Assembly: GCA_963850095.1 (NCBI GenBank)
Contig: CAWKJX010000004.1
Coordinates: forward strand, 726,805-790,804
Source of the DNA: Bog-473 sp963850095
GTDB lineage: Bacteria; Actinomycetota; Acidimicrobiia; Acidimicrobiales; RAAP-2
Length of the DNA: 64,000 nt
Direction: 5' to 3'
A model generated the notes under the pieces. The model made no database searches, was not told the DNA's origin, and worked only from the letters and a program-made list of their open reading frames with translations. Below, one piece after another: positions 7,941 to 16,430 of this stretch. Position 1 is the first letter of the stretch. Each line of letters begins with the position of its first letter. The position numbers and the translations under genes are program-made.

Positions 7941-9302
7941 TCAGATCGGACACGAGTCGGCGCGGGTCTGGCGGGACGAGCTCCCTCCGCCATCGCCTTG
8001 GCGGGCGGCCAACCCGCAACACCACCCGCCCAGCAGGCCGACGGCGCTGAGGTGCCAGTCGAAGTCGAACGCTCCGGCCACGGCCCAACAGACCAGGGTC
8101 CCGACGGCACAGGAGGCGAGCAGATCGTGCCGACGCACGACCCTGATGACGGCCAGAGCGGACAGGGCGAGCAGCGCCAGACCGATGGCGCCGGCGTCGG
8201 CCGCCACCTGGAGGTACTCGTTGTGCACGAAGTGCGCCAATGACCCGTCGCTGGCCGCGAAGTGCAGCAGCCGGTCGGGCCCGACGCCCACCAGCGGGGC
8301 CGAGCGCCACTGATGGAGGGCGGTGGACCACTCGACCGAGCGGTCCTGGTCGCTCGGGGCGAGGAGGCGCAGGCCGACCTCGTGGTGCACCAGGGCCAAC
8401 GTGGCGACGACGGCACAGGCCACGAGCGCGCCCGCAAGGACGCGGGAGCCGGCGACCCGCCGGAATCCTCCTCGCGGCCGCGTGACGACCGCGGAGACGA
8501 GCACGGCCGCGAGGAGCAGCACCGCGAGCCAGGGAACGGGACCGGCAGCGGACGACGAGAAGACGGCGGCCGCCCCGAGGGCGCCGCCCGCGGCCAGAGG
8601 GACCAGGAAGTGGACGTAACGACGCCAGGGCACCAGGAGGCACGCGCAGGCGAAGGCGACATAGGCGCCCCGACTCTGGGTGGCCAGCAGCCCGGCCGCG
8701 CAGAGGCAGACGGCCACGCGCACCAGGGGTGGGTAGAGGTCGAGCCCGAGGGCCACCAGCAGGCACATGCCCAGGACCAACCCGGCCGCGTCGGAATAGG
8801 TCAGGGTGCTCGACAGCCGCCACAGCCCCTGGGCCGGCATGGCCAGGGGGAACCGGCGCCCGATCAGTCCGGCGAAGCCGGCGAGGGCACCCACCGCGCC
8901 GAGGCACGCCACGCCCAGCGCGGCCAGCTCCCGGGTTCGGCCCGACAGGGGCCGCGTCACCACGAAAGCGGCGGCGAAGGCGAGCATGCTCGCCCCGAGG
9001 GGCAGGAAGCTCTCGGGCGAGCCGGAGGTGACGGCCCGGACCAACCACCACGCCGCCAGCAGCAGGATGCTCCCGGCGACGAGGAGCCCAGGGCGGTCCG
9101 GCGGTACCAGGACGGCGGCGGCCAGGAGCACACCGATGGAGGCCATGGCCACGACGAACGCAGCGGACGGCCAGAACCCGCCCTGGCGGAGTCCCGCCAC
9201 GACGAGGAGGCCGAACAGCAGGGCGGCGAGCACCCACTGGCGCGTGTTCGGCGCGGCCTGCGGGAGCGCCAGCCCGCTCGGTCGCCTTCGGTCAGTCCTC
9301 AC
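7941..9302 (-). CDS. O-antigen ligase/polymerase-family membrane protein
   Basis: A 453-residue protein with about ten to twelve hydrophobic segments. The periplasmic-loop signature of the Wzy/WaaL superfamily is visible: PLVGVGPDRLLHF followed by HNEYLQVAADAGAIGLALL in the C-terminal third, and a conserved TQSRGAYVAF block midway. Such proteins polymerise or transfer lipid-linked glycans across the membrane; in an actinobacterium the acceptor would be a surface polysaccharide or glycoprotein glycan (inference). The frame is unbroken. It lies 86 bp downstream of the exoprotein gene on the same strand. Confidence 0.85.
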   Translation of the reverse strand: MRTDRRRPSGLALPQAAPNTRQWVLAALLFGLLVVAGLRQGGFWPSAAFVVAMASIGVLLAAAVLVPPDRPGLLVAGSILLLAAWWLVRAVTSGSPESFLPLGASMLAFAAAFVVTRPLSGRTRELAALGVACLGAVGALAGFAGLIGRRFPLAMPAQGLWRLSSTLTYSDAAGLVLGMCLLVALGLDLYPPLVRVAVCLCAAGLLATQSRGAYVAFACACLLVPWRRYVHFLVPLAAGGALGAAAVFSSSAAGPVPWLAVLLLAAVLVSAVVTRPRGGFRRVAGSRVLAGALVACAVVATLALVHHEVGLRLLAPSDQDRSVEWSTALHQWRSAPLVGVGPDRLLHFAASDGSLAHFVHNEYLQVAADAGAIGLALLALSALAVIRVVRRHDLLASCAVGTLVCWAVAGAFDFDWHLSAVGLLGGWCCGLAARQGDGGGSSSRQTRADSCPI

Positions 9303-9388
9303 GTGGCCCCTCGCTCATGCCGGGGCGACCGGAGACGGACCGCTGCGGCCGGCCCTAGGTCGAGGTGGCCAGGAGCGATGCGACGAGG

Positions 9389-11620
9389 TCAGAACCCAAA
9401 ACCGGCGATGATGGCGCCGTTGAGCGGTGTGGCGGACATGCTGCCGAGGAACGGGGCGTTGCCGAAGGAGAACACGTCACCGCGGGCCGAGGCGACCCAC
9501 AAGCCCCGGCCGTCGCTGGTCGGGAAGACCGCCGTGGCCGGGTCGAACACGTTGGTGTAGCCGACCGGCCCGGGGAAGTTGACCGCGTCGCCGAACGAGA
9601 GCACGACGCCGTTGGAGTAGAGGAGCCAGTAGCCCTCACCGCCTGGCGAGGCCACGGCGTCGGTCACCGACACCGACTCGGGTGGTGCGTCGCCTTCGAA
9701 GGGCGCGTCACCGAAGGCGTACACGTCCCCAACGGATGTCACCAGCCAATATCCGTTCCCCGTCGCATCGGGCATGACGGCGACCGCCGCGCCGGCACAG
9801 CCGCCGATGCCCGGGCAGGATCCCGCGAAGTGGGCGTCGCCGAAGGCGAAGACGCCCCCGTCCGACCCGACCATGAAGTAGCCGCGGCCGGTGATCGACG
9901 GCACCATGCCGACGACGGGCGCCTGGAGGCTGTGTGCCTGGCCCGAGCCGGCAGGGTGCAACCCGAGCCCGGGGAGCGATCCGAAGAAGCCGGCGTCACC
10001 GAAGGCGAAGATCCCACCGTCGGACGCATCGAGCCAGTAGCCGGCCTTGTTCGAGGTGGGCGTGATCCCGACGACCGGGCGCTGCAGGTGGAGCGAGCCG
10101 GTCGAGCCGTAGAAGCCGGCGTCGCCGAAGCTGAAGATGCCGCCGTCCGACCCCACCAGCCAGTAGCCGCGCGGAGCGCCGGCGACCGAGAACGACTGCC
10201 CTGCTCCGGTTCCGCCGGCGTAGAGCGTGCCGTTGCTCACGGCCCCGCTCAAGGTGCAGATGCCCGGGTTGATGAAATAGACGTAGAGGTCGTCGGAGAC
10301 CGAACAGATCGACGTGGTGTCCGAAATCACGTACATGGTGCCGTCACCGTTCGTGCTCACGGAGGCGACGTACGTGCCGTCCTGAATGGCGTTCGACGGG
10401 ATGTTCGTGATGGACGGCGTCGACGGGGCGTGCGCATAGACCGTGAACGACTGTGCGCTTCCGGTCGCCGCCAGGTAGTCGGTACTGGTGGCCACACTGG
10501 GGGTGAGGGTGCACGTTCCGACCTTCACGAAGGTCACCGTCAGTCCGTCGCCGGCCACCGTGCACACCCCCGTCGTGCTCGACACGACCGAGGTCGTCCC
10601 GGTGTCACCGGTGGTGCTGGTCACCGTGGCCGCGAAGCTGTCCTGGTAGACCGGGTTGGGCGGGATGTTCGAAATGATCGGCGAGCTCGGAGTGGCCTTG
10701 CCGATGGTGAAGGTCTGCGCCGTTCCGGTCGCCGCGGCGTAGTCCGTCGTCGCCGCCACCGATGCCGTCAGCGAACAGGTGCCCGCCCCGACGTAGGTCA
10801 CCACCCCGCTGGCCGCGGTGCAGGTGGTGGCCGAGTTCGAGACGACCGAGGTCGTCCCGGTGTCGGCGGTGGGGGTGACGGTATACGTGACGGTGAAGCC
10901 GGCGCCGCCGTAGATGGCCGTTCCGGCGGCGGGGATGTTCGAGATCGAGACCGTCGCCGTGGCCGGCCCGATAGTGAAGGTCTGGGCCGAACCCGTCGCC
11001 GCCGCGTAGTTCGTGCTCGCGCCAATCGATGCGGTGAGCGAGCAGGTGCCCGCCGCCACGTAGCTCACCACTCCGCTCGTCACGGTGCAGAAGCTGGTCG
11101 AGTTCGAAACGACCGAGGTCGCGCCACTGTCGCCGGAGGGGACGTTGTAGGACGGAGTGAAGCTGCCGCCTACGGCGGCAGAGGTCGGGATGTTCGAGAT
11201 CGACACCGACCCGGCCGCCTGGCCCACCGTCAGGCCCTCGGAGCCCGAGACCGAGTTGTCGAAGCTGCTCGGGTCATCACTGGTGTAGCTGGCGGTCACC
11301 GCATAGGCCGTACCCGAAGCGTCCAAGGTGGTCGCCCCCGTGGTGCAGGAAGAAGCAGTGGACAGATCGATGACGCACAAAGTCGTCGAGCCGGTGGCCA
11401 CAGTGACCGTGCCCGTCGGCGTGCTAGTGGGGGTCGCGGTGTCGGTGACCGTCGAGCTGAAAGTGACGGCCTGCTCGTCGCCGTAGGTCGTAGCCGAGGG
11501 GGAGATTCCCAGTGAGGTAGACGTGGTGTCTTGGGCGCCTGCAGGCGTGGCCACCAGGCCCACCGAAAGGGCGACGGCGGCACCGGCCGCCAGAACCGCC
11601 ACCACCCGACGGCCGTTCAT
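9389..11620 (-). CDS. Secreted protein with Ig-like domains and GYWLVGSDGGIFSFGD repeats
   Basis: A 743-residue exported protein. A classical signal peptide covers about residues 1-29 (cleavage after ATPAGA). Residues about 30-470 form successive bacterial Ig-like domains, several with one Cys pair in the pattern C-x(3)-SGVVSYV-x-AGTC. The C-terminal 260 residues hold six repeats of the GYWLVGSDGGIFSFGDAGF type, predicted to form beta strands of a propeller or solenoid. The repeat family is abundant in Acidimicrobiia exoproteins; its function is not established. Probably a cell-surface adhesin or scaffold. The frame is intact despite the repeats. Confidence 0.88.
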   Translation of the reverse strand: MNGRRVVAVLAAGAAVALSVGLVATPAGAQDTTSTSLGISPSATTYGDEQAVTFSSTVTDTATPTSTPTGTVTVATGSTTLCVIDLSTASSCTTGATTLDASGTAYAVTASYTSDDPSSFDNSVSGSEGLTVGQAAGSVSISNIPTSAAVGGSFTPSYNVPSGDSGATSVVSNSTSFCTVTSGVVSYVAAGTCSLTASIGASTNYAAATGSAQTFTIGPATATVSISNIPAAGTAIYGGAGFTVTYTVTPTADTGTTSVVSNSATTCTAASGVVTYVGAGTCSLTASVAATTDYAAATGTAQTFTIGKATPSSPIISNIPPNPVYQDSFAATVTSTTGDTGTTSVVSSTTGVCTVAGDGLTVTFVKVGTCTLTPSVATSTDYLAATGSAQSFTVYAHAPSTPSITNIPSNAIQDGTYVASVSTNGDGTMYVISDTTSICSVSDDLYVYFINPGICTLSGAVSNGTLYAGGTGAGQSFSVAGAPRGYWLVGSDGGIFSFGDAGFYGSTGSLHLQRPVVGITPTSNKAGYWLDASDGGIFAFGDAGFFGSLPGLGLHPAGSGQAHSLQAPVVGMVPSITGRGYFMVGSDGGVFAFGDAHFAGSCPGIGGCAGAAVAVMPDATGNGYWLVTSVGDVYAFGDAPFEGDAPPESVSVTDAVASPGGEGYWLLYSNGVVLSFGDAVNFPGPVGYTNVFDPATAVFPTSDGRGLWVASARGDVFSFGNAPFLGSMSATPLNGAIIAGFGF

Positions 11621-11658
11621 CGTGGCTCCGAGGCCCGGTTAGGGCAGATCGGTACGCC

Positions 11659-11685
11659 CAAGAGCGCGGTTCCGCGATGCTCTTG
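11659..11685. other. Strong hairpin in the 5' leader of the Ig-like exoprotein gene
   Basis: CAAGAG (11659-11664) pairs with CTCTTG (11680-11685), and inner CGCGG (11665-11669) pairs with CCGCG (11672-11676). It lies 39 bp upstream of the minus-strand start at 11620; on the plus strand TTTT follows a few bases later. It could be a leader structure or a terminator of antisense transcription. I could not match it to a known riboswitch. Confidence 0.4.
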
Positions 11686-11826
11686 TGCCGTTTTCATCGG
11701 ACTCCGTTCTCCGTCGCCAAAAGGGAAACCTACCGCGGTTGCCGGGCCATTTACTAGGAGCCGTTCGCCAGGTTTGTGTTACGGCCCATCACAGCTGGTC
11801 GCCAGCTTTTCGGACCATCATGAGGC

Positions 11827-12651
11827 ATGGCCAAAAGGAGGCGGCGGAGGCTGGCGTGGTGGGTCGCCGGAGTCCTGGTGGTGGTGGTCGTCCTGGCCGT
11901 CGGAGCACCCTACGTCTACATCCACTTCATCGAAGGACCGGCTCCGGCCAAGCTGACCCTCCCCACACCTCGGGACACCACCTCGACATCGGCTGCGGCT
12001 CAGCGAGCGACGACCGCGTCGGTCGCCGGCACGTGGAATGTCGGGTCGGGTTCGCTGGCCGGGTACCGGGTGCAGGAAGTCCTGGTGGGCCAGAATGCAA
12101 CAGCGGTAGGCCGGACCAGCGACATCTGGGGTTCGCTGACCATCAGTGGGTCAACGGTCACCAGGGGTTCGTTCACCGTGAACATGGCCAGCGTCGTCAG
12201 TGACCAGAGTCAGCGCAACGCCAAGTTCGACGGTCCCATCATGGACGTGAGCCGCTATCCGACGGCGACCCTGACGCTCTCCTCGCCGATCGCGCTGGGC
12301 CAACTGCCCGACGACGGTGTCATTGCGCACTATTCCGCTACAGGTGTGCTCGACCTGCATGGTGTCGACAAGACGGTGTCCTTTGCCGTCTCGGCCGAGC
12401 GGCTGTCCGACCAGATCGACGTCTTGGCCGATATCAACATCCCGTTCGTGAGTTGGGACATCGCCAATCCGAGCGTCGGTGGCTTTGTCACGACGGCAAA
12501 CAACGGGACCCTCGAAGTCCTGCTCCACCTGACTCAGGGCGCGGGAAACCCGGCCTCGACGGGCGCCGGCAGTGGCAACTCGGGTGGAGGCGGTGGCCCG
12601 GTCACGATCCCGAGCACCACGGTGCCGCCCCTCACCGTTCCCTCGAGCTGA
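11827..12651 (+). CDS. YceI-family protein with N-terminal membrane anchor
   Basis: A 274-residue protein. Residues 1-9 are very basic, and residues 10-35 form a Val-rich transmembrane helix followed by a Thr/Ala linker. The YceI lipocalin-like domain runs from about 68 to 240, with GTWNVGSGSLAGYRVQEVL at its start, KFDGPIMDVSRYPTATLTLS in the middle and VLDLHGVDKTVSF later. YceI proteins bind long isoprenoid or fatty ligands in a beta-barrel. The tail is Gly/Ser/Thr-rich and disordered. Divergent from the Ig-like exoprotein gene. Confidence 0.88.
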   Translation: MAKRRRRRLAWWVAGVLVVVVVLAVGAPYVYIHFIEGPAPAKLTLPTPRDTTSTSAAAQRATTASVAGTWNVGSGSLAGYRVQEVLVGQNATAVGRTSDIWGSLTISGSTVTRGSFTVNMASVVSDQSQRNAKFDGPIMDVSRYPTATLTLSSPIALGQLPDDGVIAHYSATGVLDLHGVDKTVSFAVSAERLSDQIDVLADINIPFVSWDIANPSVGGFVTTANNGTLEVLLHLTQGAGNPASTGAGSGNSGGGGGPVTIPSTTVPPLTVPSS

Positions 12652-12740
12652 AACGGCGCCACGGTTCCGCCGCTCCCCCACCGGACATCGGCGCGGGCTG
12701 TCCTGATCCCCACGACGTCCGGTCGTAATCTGCGGGGAGG

Positions 12741-14099
12741 ATGGCTGAAGGAGATCTCGCCGGAAAACGCCGGGGTCCCGCTCACGCTCGGCGAGGGCTG
12801 ACCAAGGAGAGCAAGAGCCGGCTGAGCGAACTGGGCCGGCAACTCCCACCGATGGGAGCTGACGACCTCAAGGCCGTCGCGACGGAGCGGGTCGCCCGGT
12901 TCTGGCGCGGGCTCCTGGTCGTGGTGGTCATCGTCGCTCTCCTGTTTGTCGCCGCCGGCGCCGGCATCCAGTGGTTCCGTCCCATCCCTCGACCCGGGTT
13001 CCGGCCTTCGATGGCCGAGGTGGTGAGGCTGCCCGGCGCCGCGCCGACGCTGCCCTGGCCGACATCGGGTGAGGCGGCCATGGCCGTAGAGGGGGTCGGG
13101 AACTTTGGCGGGGTGCACGATACGCGGCCCGTCCCGATTGCCGGCCTGGCCGACATCTTGACCGCGTACGTCGTCCTACGGGACCACCCGTTGGGCGACG
13201 ACAGTGCCGGACCGAACCTCACCGTGGATGCCCCGACGTTGGCGACGTACCAAGCGGGCTCGGCAGCGCAAGATGCGGAAGTAAAGATCACCCAAGGTGA
13301 GACCTTGTCGGAACTCGCTGCTCTCGAGGGGCTCCTGGTCGACTCCGGGAACGACATGGCCACGCTTCTGGCCGACTGGGACGCGGGAAGCACGGCGAGC
13401 TTCGTGACCAAAATGAATGAGGTGGCCGGCTCTCTCGGCTTGCAGTCGACACACATCACGGACCCGAGCGGGTTGGACCCGTCCACCGTCAGCTCCCCAG
13501 CTGACCTGGTCAGGCTCGGGGAGGCGGCCATGGCGATCGGCAGCTTCCGCCAGATCGTCGTCCTCGGCCAGGCGACGCTCCCGGTGGACGGTCTCGAGTA
13601 CAACCTCAACTTCGACCTCGGCCAGGACGGCATCGTGGGCATCAAGACCGGATCGGATGCCGCGGCGAGTGGCTGCTACTTGTTCGCCTCCGTCCAGAGC
13701 GTCGCCGGACGCAATGTCACGGTGGTCGGCGCCGTGTTGGGACAGGCGGGTCCGAGCCCGAACACGGCTGCCGTCGATGCGGGTGATGCGCTCGTGCGCG
13801 CCGCATTCGCATCCATCAGGTCGTTCCCGCTCCTCCCTGTGGGGCACGTCGTCGGACGGGTGGTCGAGCCCTGGGGCGCGTCGGCGCCCGTCGTCGTGAC
13901 GTCCTCGGAACCGGTCATCGGTTGGGCGGGGCTGACCATCGCCTATCGGGCTGGTGTCGACCCGTCAGCCGCTCCATTGCCGGCCGGGAGCGCGGTCGGA
14001 GACCTGGTGGCCGACCAGAACGGACGAAAGGCTCGCGTCGTGCTGCGCACCACGGGAGCGCTTGCGGGTCCGTCCCCGTTCTGGCGCCTGACCCGCTGA
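12741..14099 (+). CDS. Peptidase S11 (D-Ala-D-Ala carboxypeptidase)-like protein lacking the SxxK motif
   Basis: A 452-residue type II membrane protein: cytoplasmic basic N-terminus, one transmembrane helix at about 55-80, then an extracytoplasmic S11-like domain. The second and third penicillin-binding motifs are present (SGN in LLVDSGNDMATLL; KTG in VGIKTGSDAAASG), as is the DPSGLD block. The position of the nucleophile motif, normally ASLTK-like, reads PIAGLADILTAYVVL: both the catalytic Ser and Lys are missing. The frame is unbroken, so this is not an indel artefact. It may be a non-catalytic peptidoglycan-binding or regulatory paralogue. Confidence 0.82.
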   Translation: MAEGDLAGKRRGPAHARRGLTKESKSRLSELGRQLPPMGADDLKAVATERVARFWRGLLVVVVIVALLFVAAGAGIQWFRPIPRPGFRPSMAEVVRLPGAAPTLPWPTSGEAAMAVEGVGNFGGVHDTRPVPIAGLADILTAYVVLRDHPLGDDSAGPNLTVDAPTLATYQAGSAAQDAEVKITQGETLSELAALEGLLVDSGNDMATLLADWDAGSTASFVTKMNEVAGSLGLQSTHITDPSGLDPSTVSSPADLVRLGEAAMAIGSFRQIVVLGQATLPVDGLEYNLNFDLGQDGIVGIKTGSDAAASGCYLFASVQSVAGRNVTVVGAVLGQAGPSPNTAAVDAGDALVRAAFASIRSFPLLPVGHVVGRVVEPWGASAPVVVTSSEPVIGWAGLTIAYRAGVDPSAAPLPAGSAVGDLVADQNGRKARVVLRTTGALAGPSPFWRLTR

Positions 14100-14137
14100 G
14101 AAACTGCGGGCGCGCCTCCTGGGGCGCCGGTGCGCGA

Positions 14138-14458
14138 TCAACCCCACTCGAAGAGCTTGCGTAACCTCACCTTGCCGTCGGGTCGCCGCGGCACCTCCTG
14201 CATGGCCCCAGGCCTGTGCGCCTGCAGCCAGGTCGTGAGCTGCTCCAGGTCGGCGAACACGATCTCCTGGTCAGTCGCCATGACGTAGAGGCGGAACAGG
14301 TCCTTCTCCGTTGTCACGGAGAACTCGATCTCTCCTCCCTCGACGAAGCACCAGAGTGGCGTCGCTCCGGGCGTGGTCCTCGGTTCGAGGCGCCACCCTG
14401 GCCGACCCTCCAGGAGATCCATTATCTGCTTCCTCGTTTGGTTGGCGCGTTGGCCCAT
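14138..14458 (-). CDS. Hypothetical protein (about 106 aa)
   Basis: The region from MGQRANQTRKQIMDLLEG to the C-terminal VRLRKLFEWG is protein-like: alternating strands such as PLWCFVEGGEIEFSV and LFRLYVMATDQEIVF and a helix LEQLTTWLQAH suggest a small alpha/beta domain. The longer in-frame extension upstream of 14458 looks random, so ATG 14458 is preferred. No family recognised. Convergent with the S11-like gene, 38 bp apart. Confidence 0.6.
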   Translation of the reverse strand: MGQRANQTRKQIMDLLEGRPGWRLEPRTTPGATPLWCFVEGGEIEFSVTTEKDLFRLYVMATDQEIVFADLEQLTTWLQAHRPGAMQEVPRRPDGKVRLRKLFEWG

Positions 14459-14794
14459 GGCGGCTTTGTCTCCCTCGTCAAAGAACGGATCTCCTCCCCA
14501 AGTATCGCCCCTCTGGTCAGCCGGCACCTGCGTCGAGAAGGCCCGACACTGGCGCCATGCGATTGGCTGCCTGGCTGGCCTCACCGGATCTCAGACGTTC
14601 CGAGTTGCCCCGAGCTGGGAGCCCTACCCTGCGACCCGGAACCGTGCCCGGCGGGAATCACGGATTTGCCCAGGGCGCATTTTCGGCCAACGGGTGGCCG
14701 CGAGGCCCGGCGCTGTCGGCCCAGGAGTCACTCCGGTTCAACCGTTCACGTCAGGAGTCTCGGTCAGCCGGCTCTCCTTCGGCACAATGGAGAC

Positions 14795-15433
14795 GTGGTC
14801 CCCCGCGGACATCTCCCCAGCGACCTGGATCTCGCTTCGTGGCCTGCATTCACCAAGGAGCGTCCCCTGGAGCTCTTGGCCAGTGCCTGTCTGCTCGGGG
14901 TGCCCTGTGGGGTCGATGGAACCTCCTACGGTGCCCCCTACCCGCATACAGAATTTCTGGTCCACCATCCCAACGTCCATGTGGTGACGTTCTGCCCAGA
15001 GGAATTCGCATTCGGGACCCCACGAAAAACGCCTGACATCCATGGCGGCGACGGGTTCGACGTTCTGGACGGAAGAGCACGTGTCTTGAGCGATACCGGC
15101 GAGGACTGGACCGAGCAGATGCTGACGGCGGCTCACGCCATGTTGACGACAGCGAGGCAGAACAACGTTCGACTGGCACTCCTGATGGACATCAGTGCCG
15201 CTTGTGGTTCCCAGGTCATTTATGACGGCGCTCGCTCACAGGGTCGCTATCAAGCGGGCCAAGGGGTCTGCGCCGCGCTCCTCGTCCGACACGGTGTCAA
15301 GATCGTGAGCCAAAGGGATCACCGCACGCTCGAGGCTGTGCTGGGCAAGCTCGACCCCGAGTATCGACCAAATCGGGCTGCTCGCGACCACCACGAGACG
15401 CAGTGGTACGTGGAGACATTTGGGCGCCAGTAG
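14795..15433 (+). CDS. DUF523-family protein
   Basis: A 212-residue protein with the DUF523 signature: ASACLLGVPCGVDG with two Cys near the N-terminus, VVTFCPEEFAFGTPR, and ALLMDISAACGSQVIYDG with a third conserved Cys segment. DUF523 proteins are small Cys-containing proteins of unknown function, sometimes fused to DUF1722. A C-terminal extension of about 30 residues (DPEYRPNRAARDHHETQWY) follows. The frame is open far upstream, but the domain starts close to GTG 14795, where a CACAAT box about 10 bases upstream could drive a leaderless transcript. Confidence 0.75.
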   Translation: MVPRGHLPSDLDLASWPAFTKERPLELLASACLLGVPCGVDGTSYGAPYPHTEFLVHHPNVHVVTFCPEEFAFGTPRKTPDIHGGDGFDVLDGRARVLSDTGEDWTEQMLTAAHAMLTTARQNNVRLALLMDISAACGSQVIYDGARSQGRYQAGQGVCAALLVRHGVKIVSQRDHRTLEAVLGKLDPEYRPNRAARDHHETQWYVETFGRQ

Positions 15434-15554
15434 GCACTCGTCAAACTCATCGGCGGCGGGCGACGTTTCGTCCCCACCAACATGGGTTCACTATCGGCTC
15501 CCCGGGCCGGGGACGCACTCGCGGAGACGGGAGCACTCTCGACCCCGTTCGTCC

Positions 15555-16262
15555 TTATGAAACCGCAACCGACGGAGCGACCGCCTGAGAAGAATGCACC
15601 TGCCGGAGGAGGGCTGCGCTGACCAACAACATGACGACGAGGAACCCCACGTACGCGCCCCATCCCACCACCATCCAGCCTTTGCCGTGATAGCTGCTGA
15701 AGGTGACCCCGATCCAGACCGCCAGCCCGTTGAAGGCCGCGACGATGAGGCTCAGCCATCCCATCCACCGGCTGCCGACCTCCCGACCCAGCATGGCCAG
15801 TCCCAACCCGGCCAGGAAGACTGCGGTCATCACCGAGGTGACCGAGAAGAACAACGTGTTCAGGTCACCCAGCATCCGCACGAGGGAAAGGTCGTGCAAG
15901 CCGCCCGGCTGGGCGACCATGAAAGCCAGCACCGCGGTGGGGAGCGCTGCCAGCGCCGTCGTGATGGCCACCCCCAGGCCGGCCCCGAAGACGATCGGGG
16001 CCAGCGACTCGGTACCGTCCTCCCCTCGGCGGAGCACACGGTGCAGGTAGGCCACGAACCAGACCAGAACTCCGGCCGCGAAGAAGTCGCAGATCATTCC
16101 CGTTTGCAGGGCCACCCGGTGATCGGTGACCCAGGCCAAGGTCGTGGCCGGCGACGAGTCGACCCGCGGCTGCTGCGGATAGATGAAGCCGGAAAGCACA
16201 GCGAGCACCACGAATGAGAGGCCGCTGAGCGCGCCGAGACGTTCGAACGTCGAATCTTTCAC
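15555..16262 (-). CDS. Six-helix membrane protein of unknown function
   Basis: A 235-residue protein with six hydrophobic segments (for example LGALSGLSFVVLAVLSGFIY, FFAAGVLVWFVAYL and WMVVGWGAYVGFLVVMLL) and short loops. GTG 16262 (VKDSTFERLG) is preferred; the in-frame upstream extension is Pro/Arg-rich and lies across a likely promoter. The arrangement resembles DUF4386-like small membrane proteins, but I see no diagnostic motif. The gene stands alone, in tail-to-tail arrangement with the DUF523 gene. Confidence 0.7.
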   Translation of the reverse strand: MKDSTFERLGALSGLSFVVLAVLSGFIYPQQPRVDSSPATTLAWVTDHRVALQTGMICDFFAAGVLVWFVAYLHRVLRRGEDGTESLAPIVFGAGLGVAITTALAALPTAVLAFMVAQPGGLHDLSLVRMLGDLNTLFFSVTSVMTAVFLAGLGLAMLGREVGSRWMGWLSLIVAAFNGLAVWIGVTFSSYHGKGWMVVGWGAYVGFLVVMLLVSAALLRQVHSSQAVAPSVAVS

Positions 16263-16430
16263 GAATGTTCCCCTTTGATCCCTTTGAAGGACCGCATCAA
16301 TATACGGCTTCGCCGGTGGAAACGTCTGAACCTGGGTCCGTGGTGTGCCGGCGACACAGCCGAGGGATGGGCGAACTGCCGCTGATGTCAGCATCCCGGT
16401 CGGGGAGGGTCAGAGACATACACGTCGAGG

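Noticed and set aside
11621..11760. c-di-GMP-I or c-di-AMP riboswitch upstream of the exoprotein
   Set aside because: I could not place the conserved core nucleotides of either class, so only an unnamed hairpin is reported.
16232..16245. 14-bp palindrome GACGTTCGAACGTC
   Set aside because: Lies within codons 4-9 of the membrane-protein gene and is explained by the codons for STFER.
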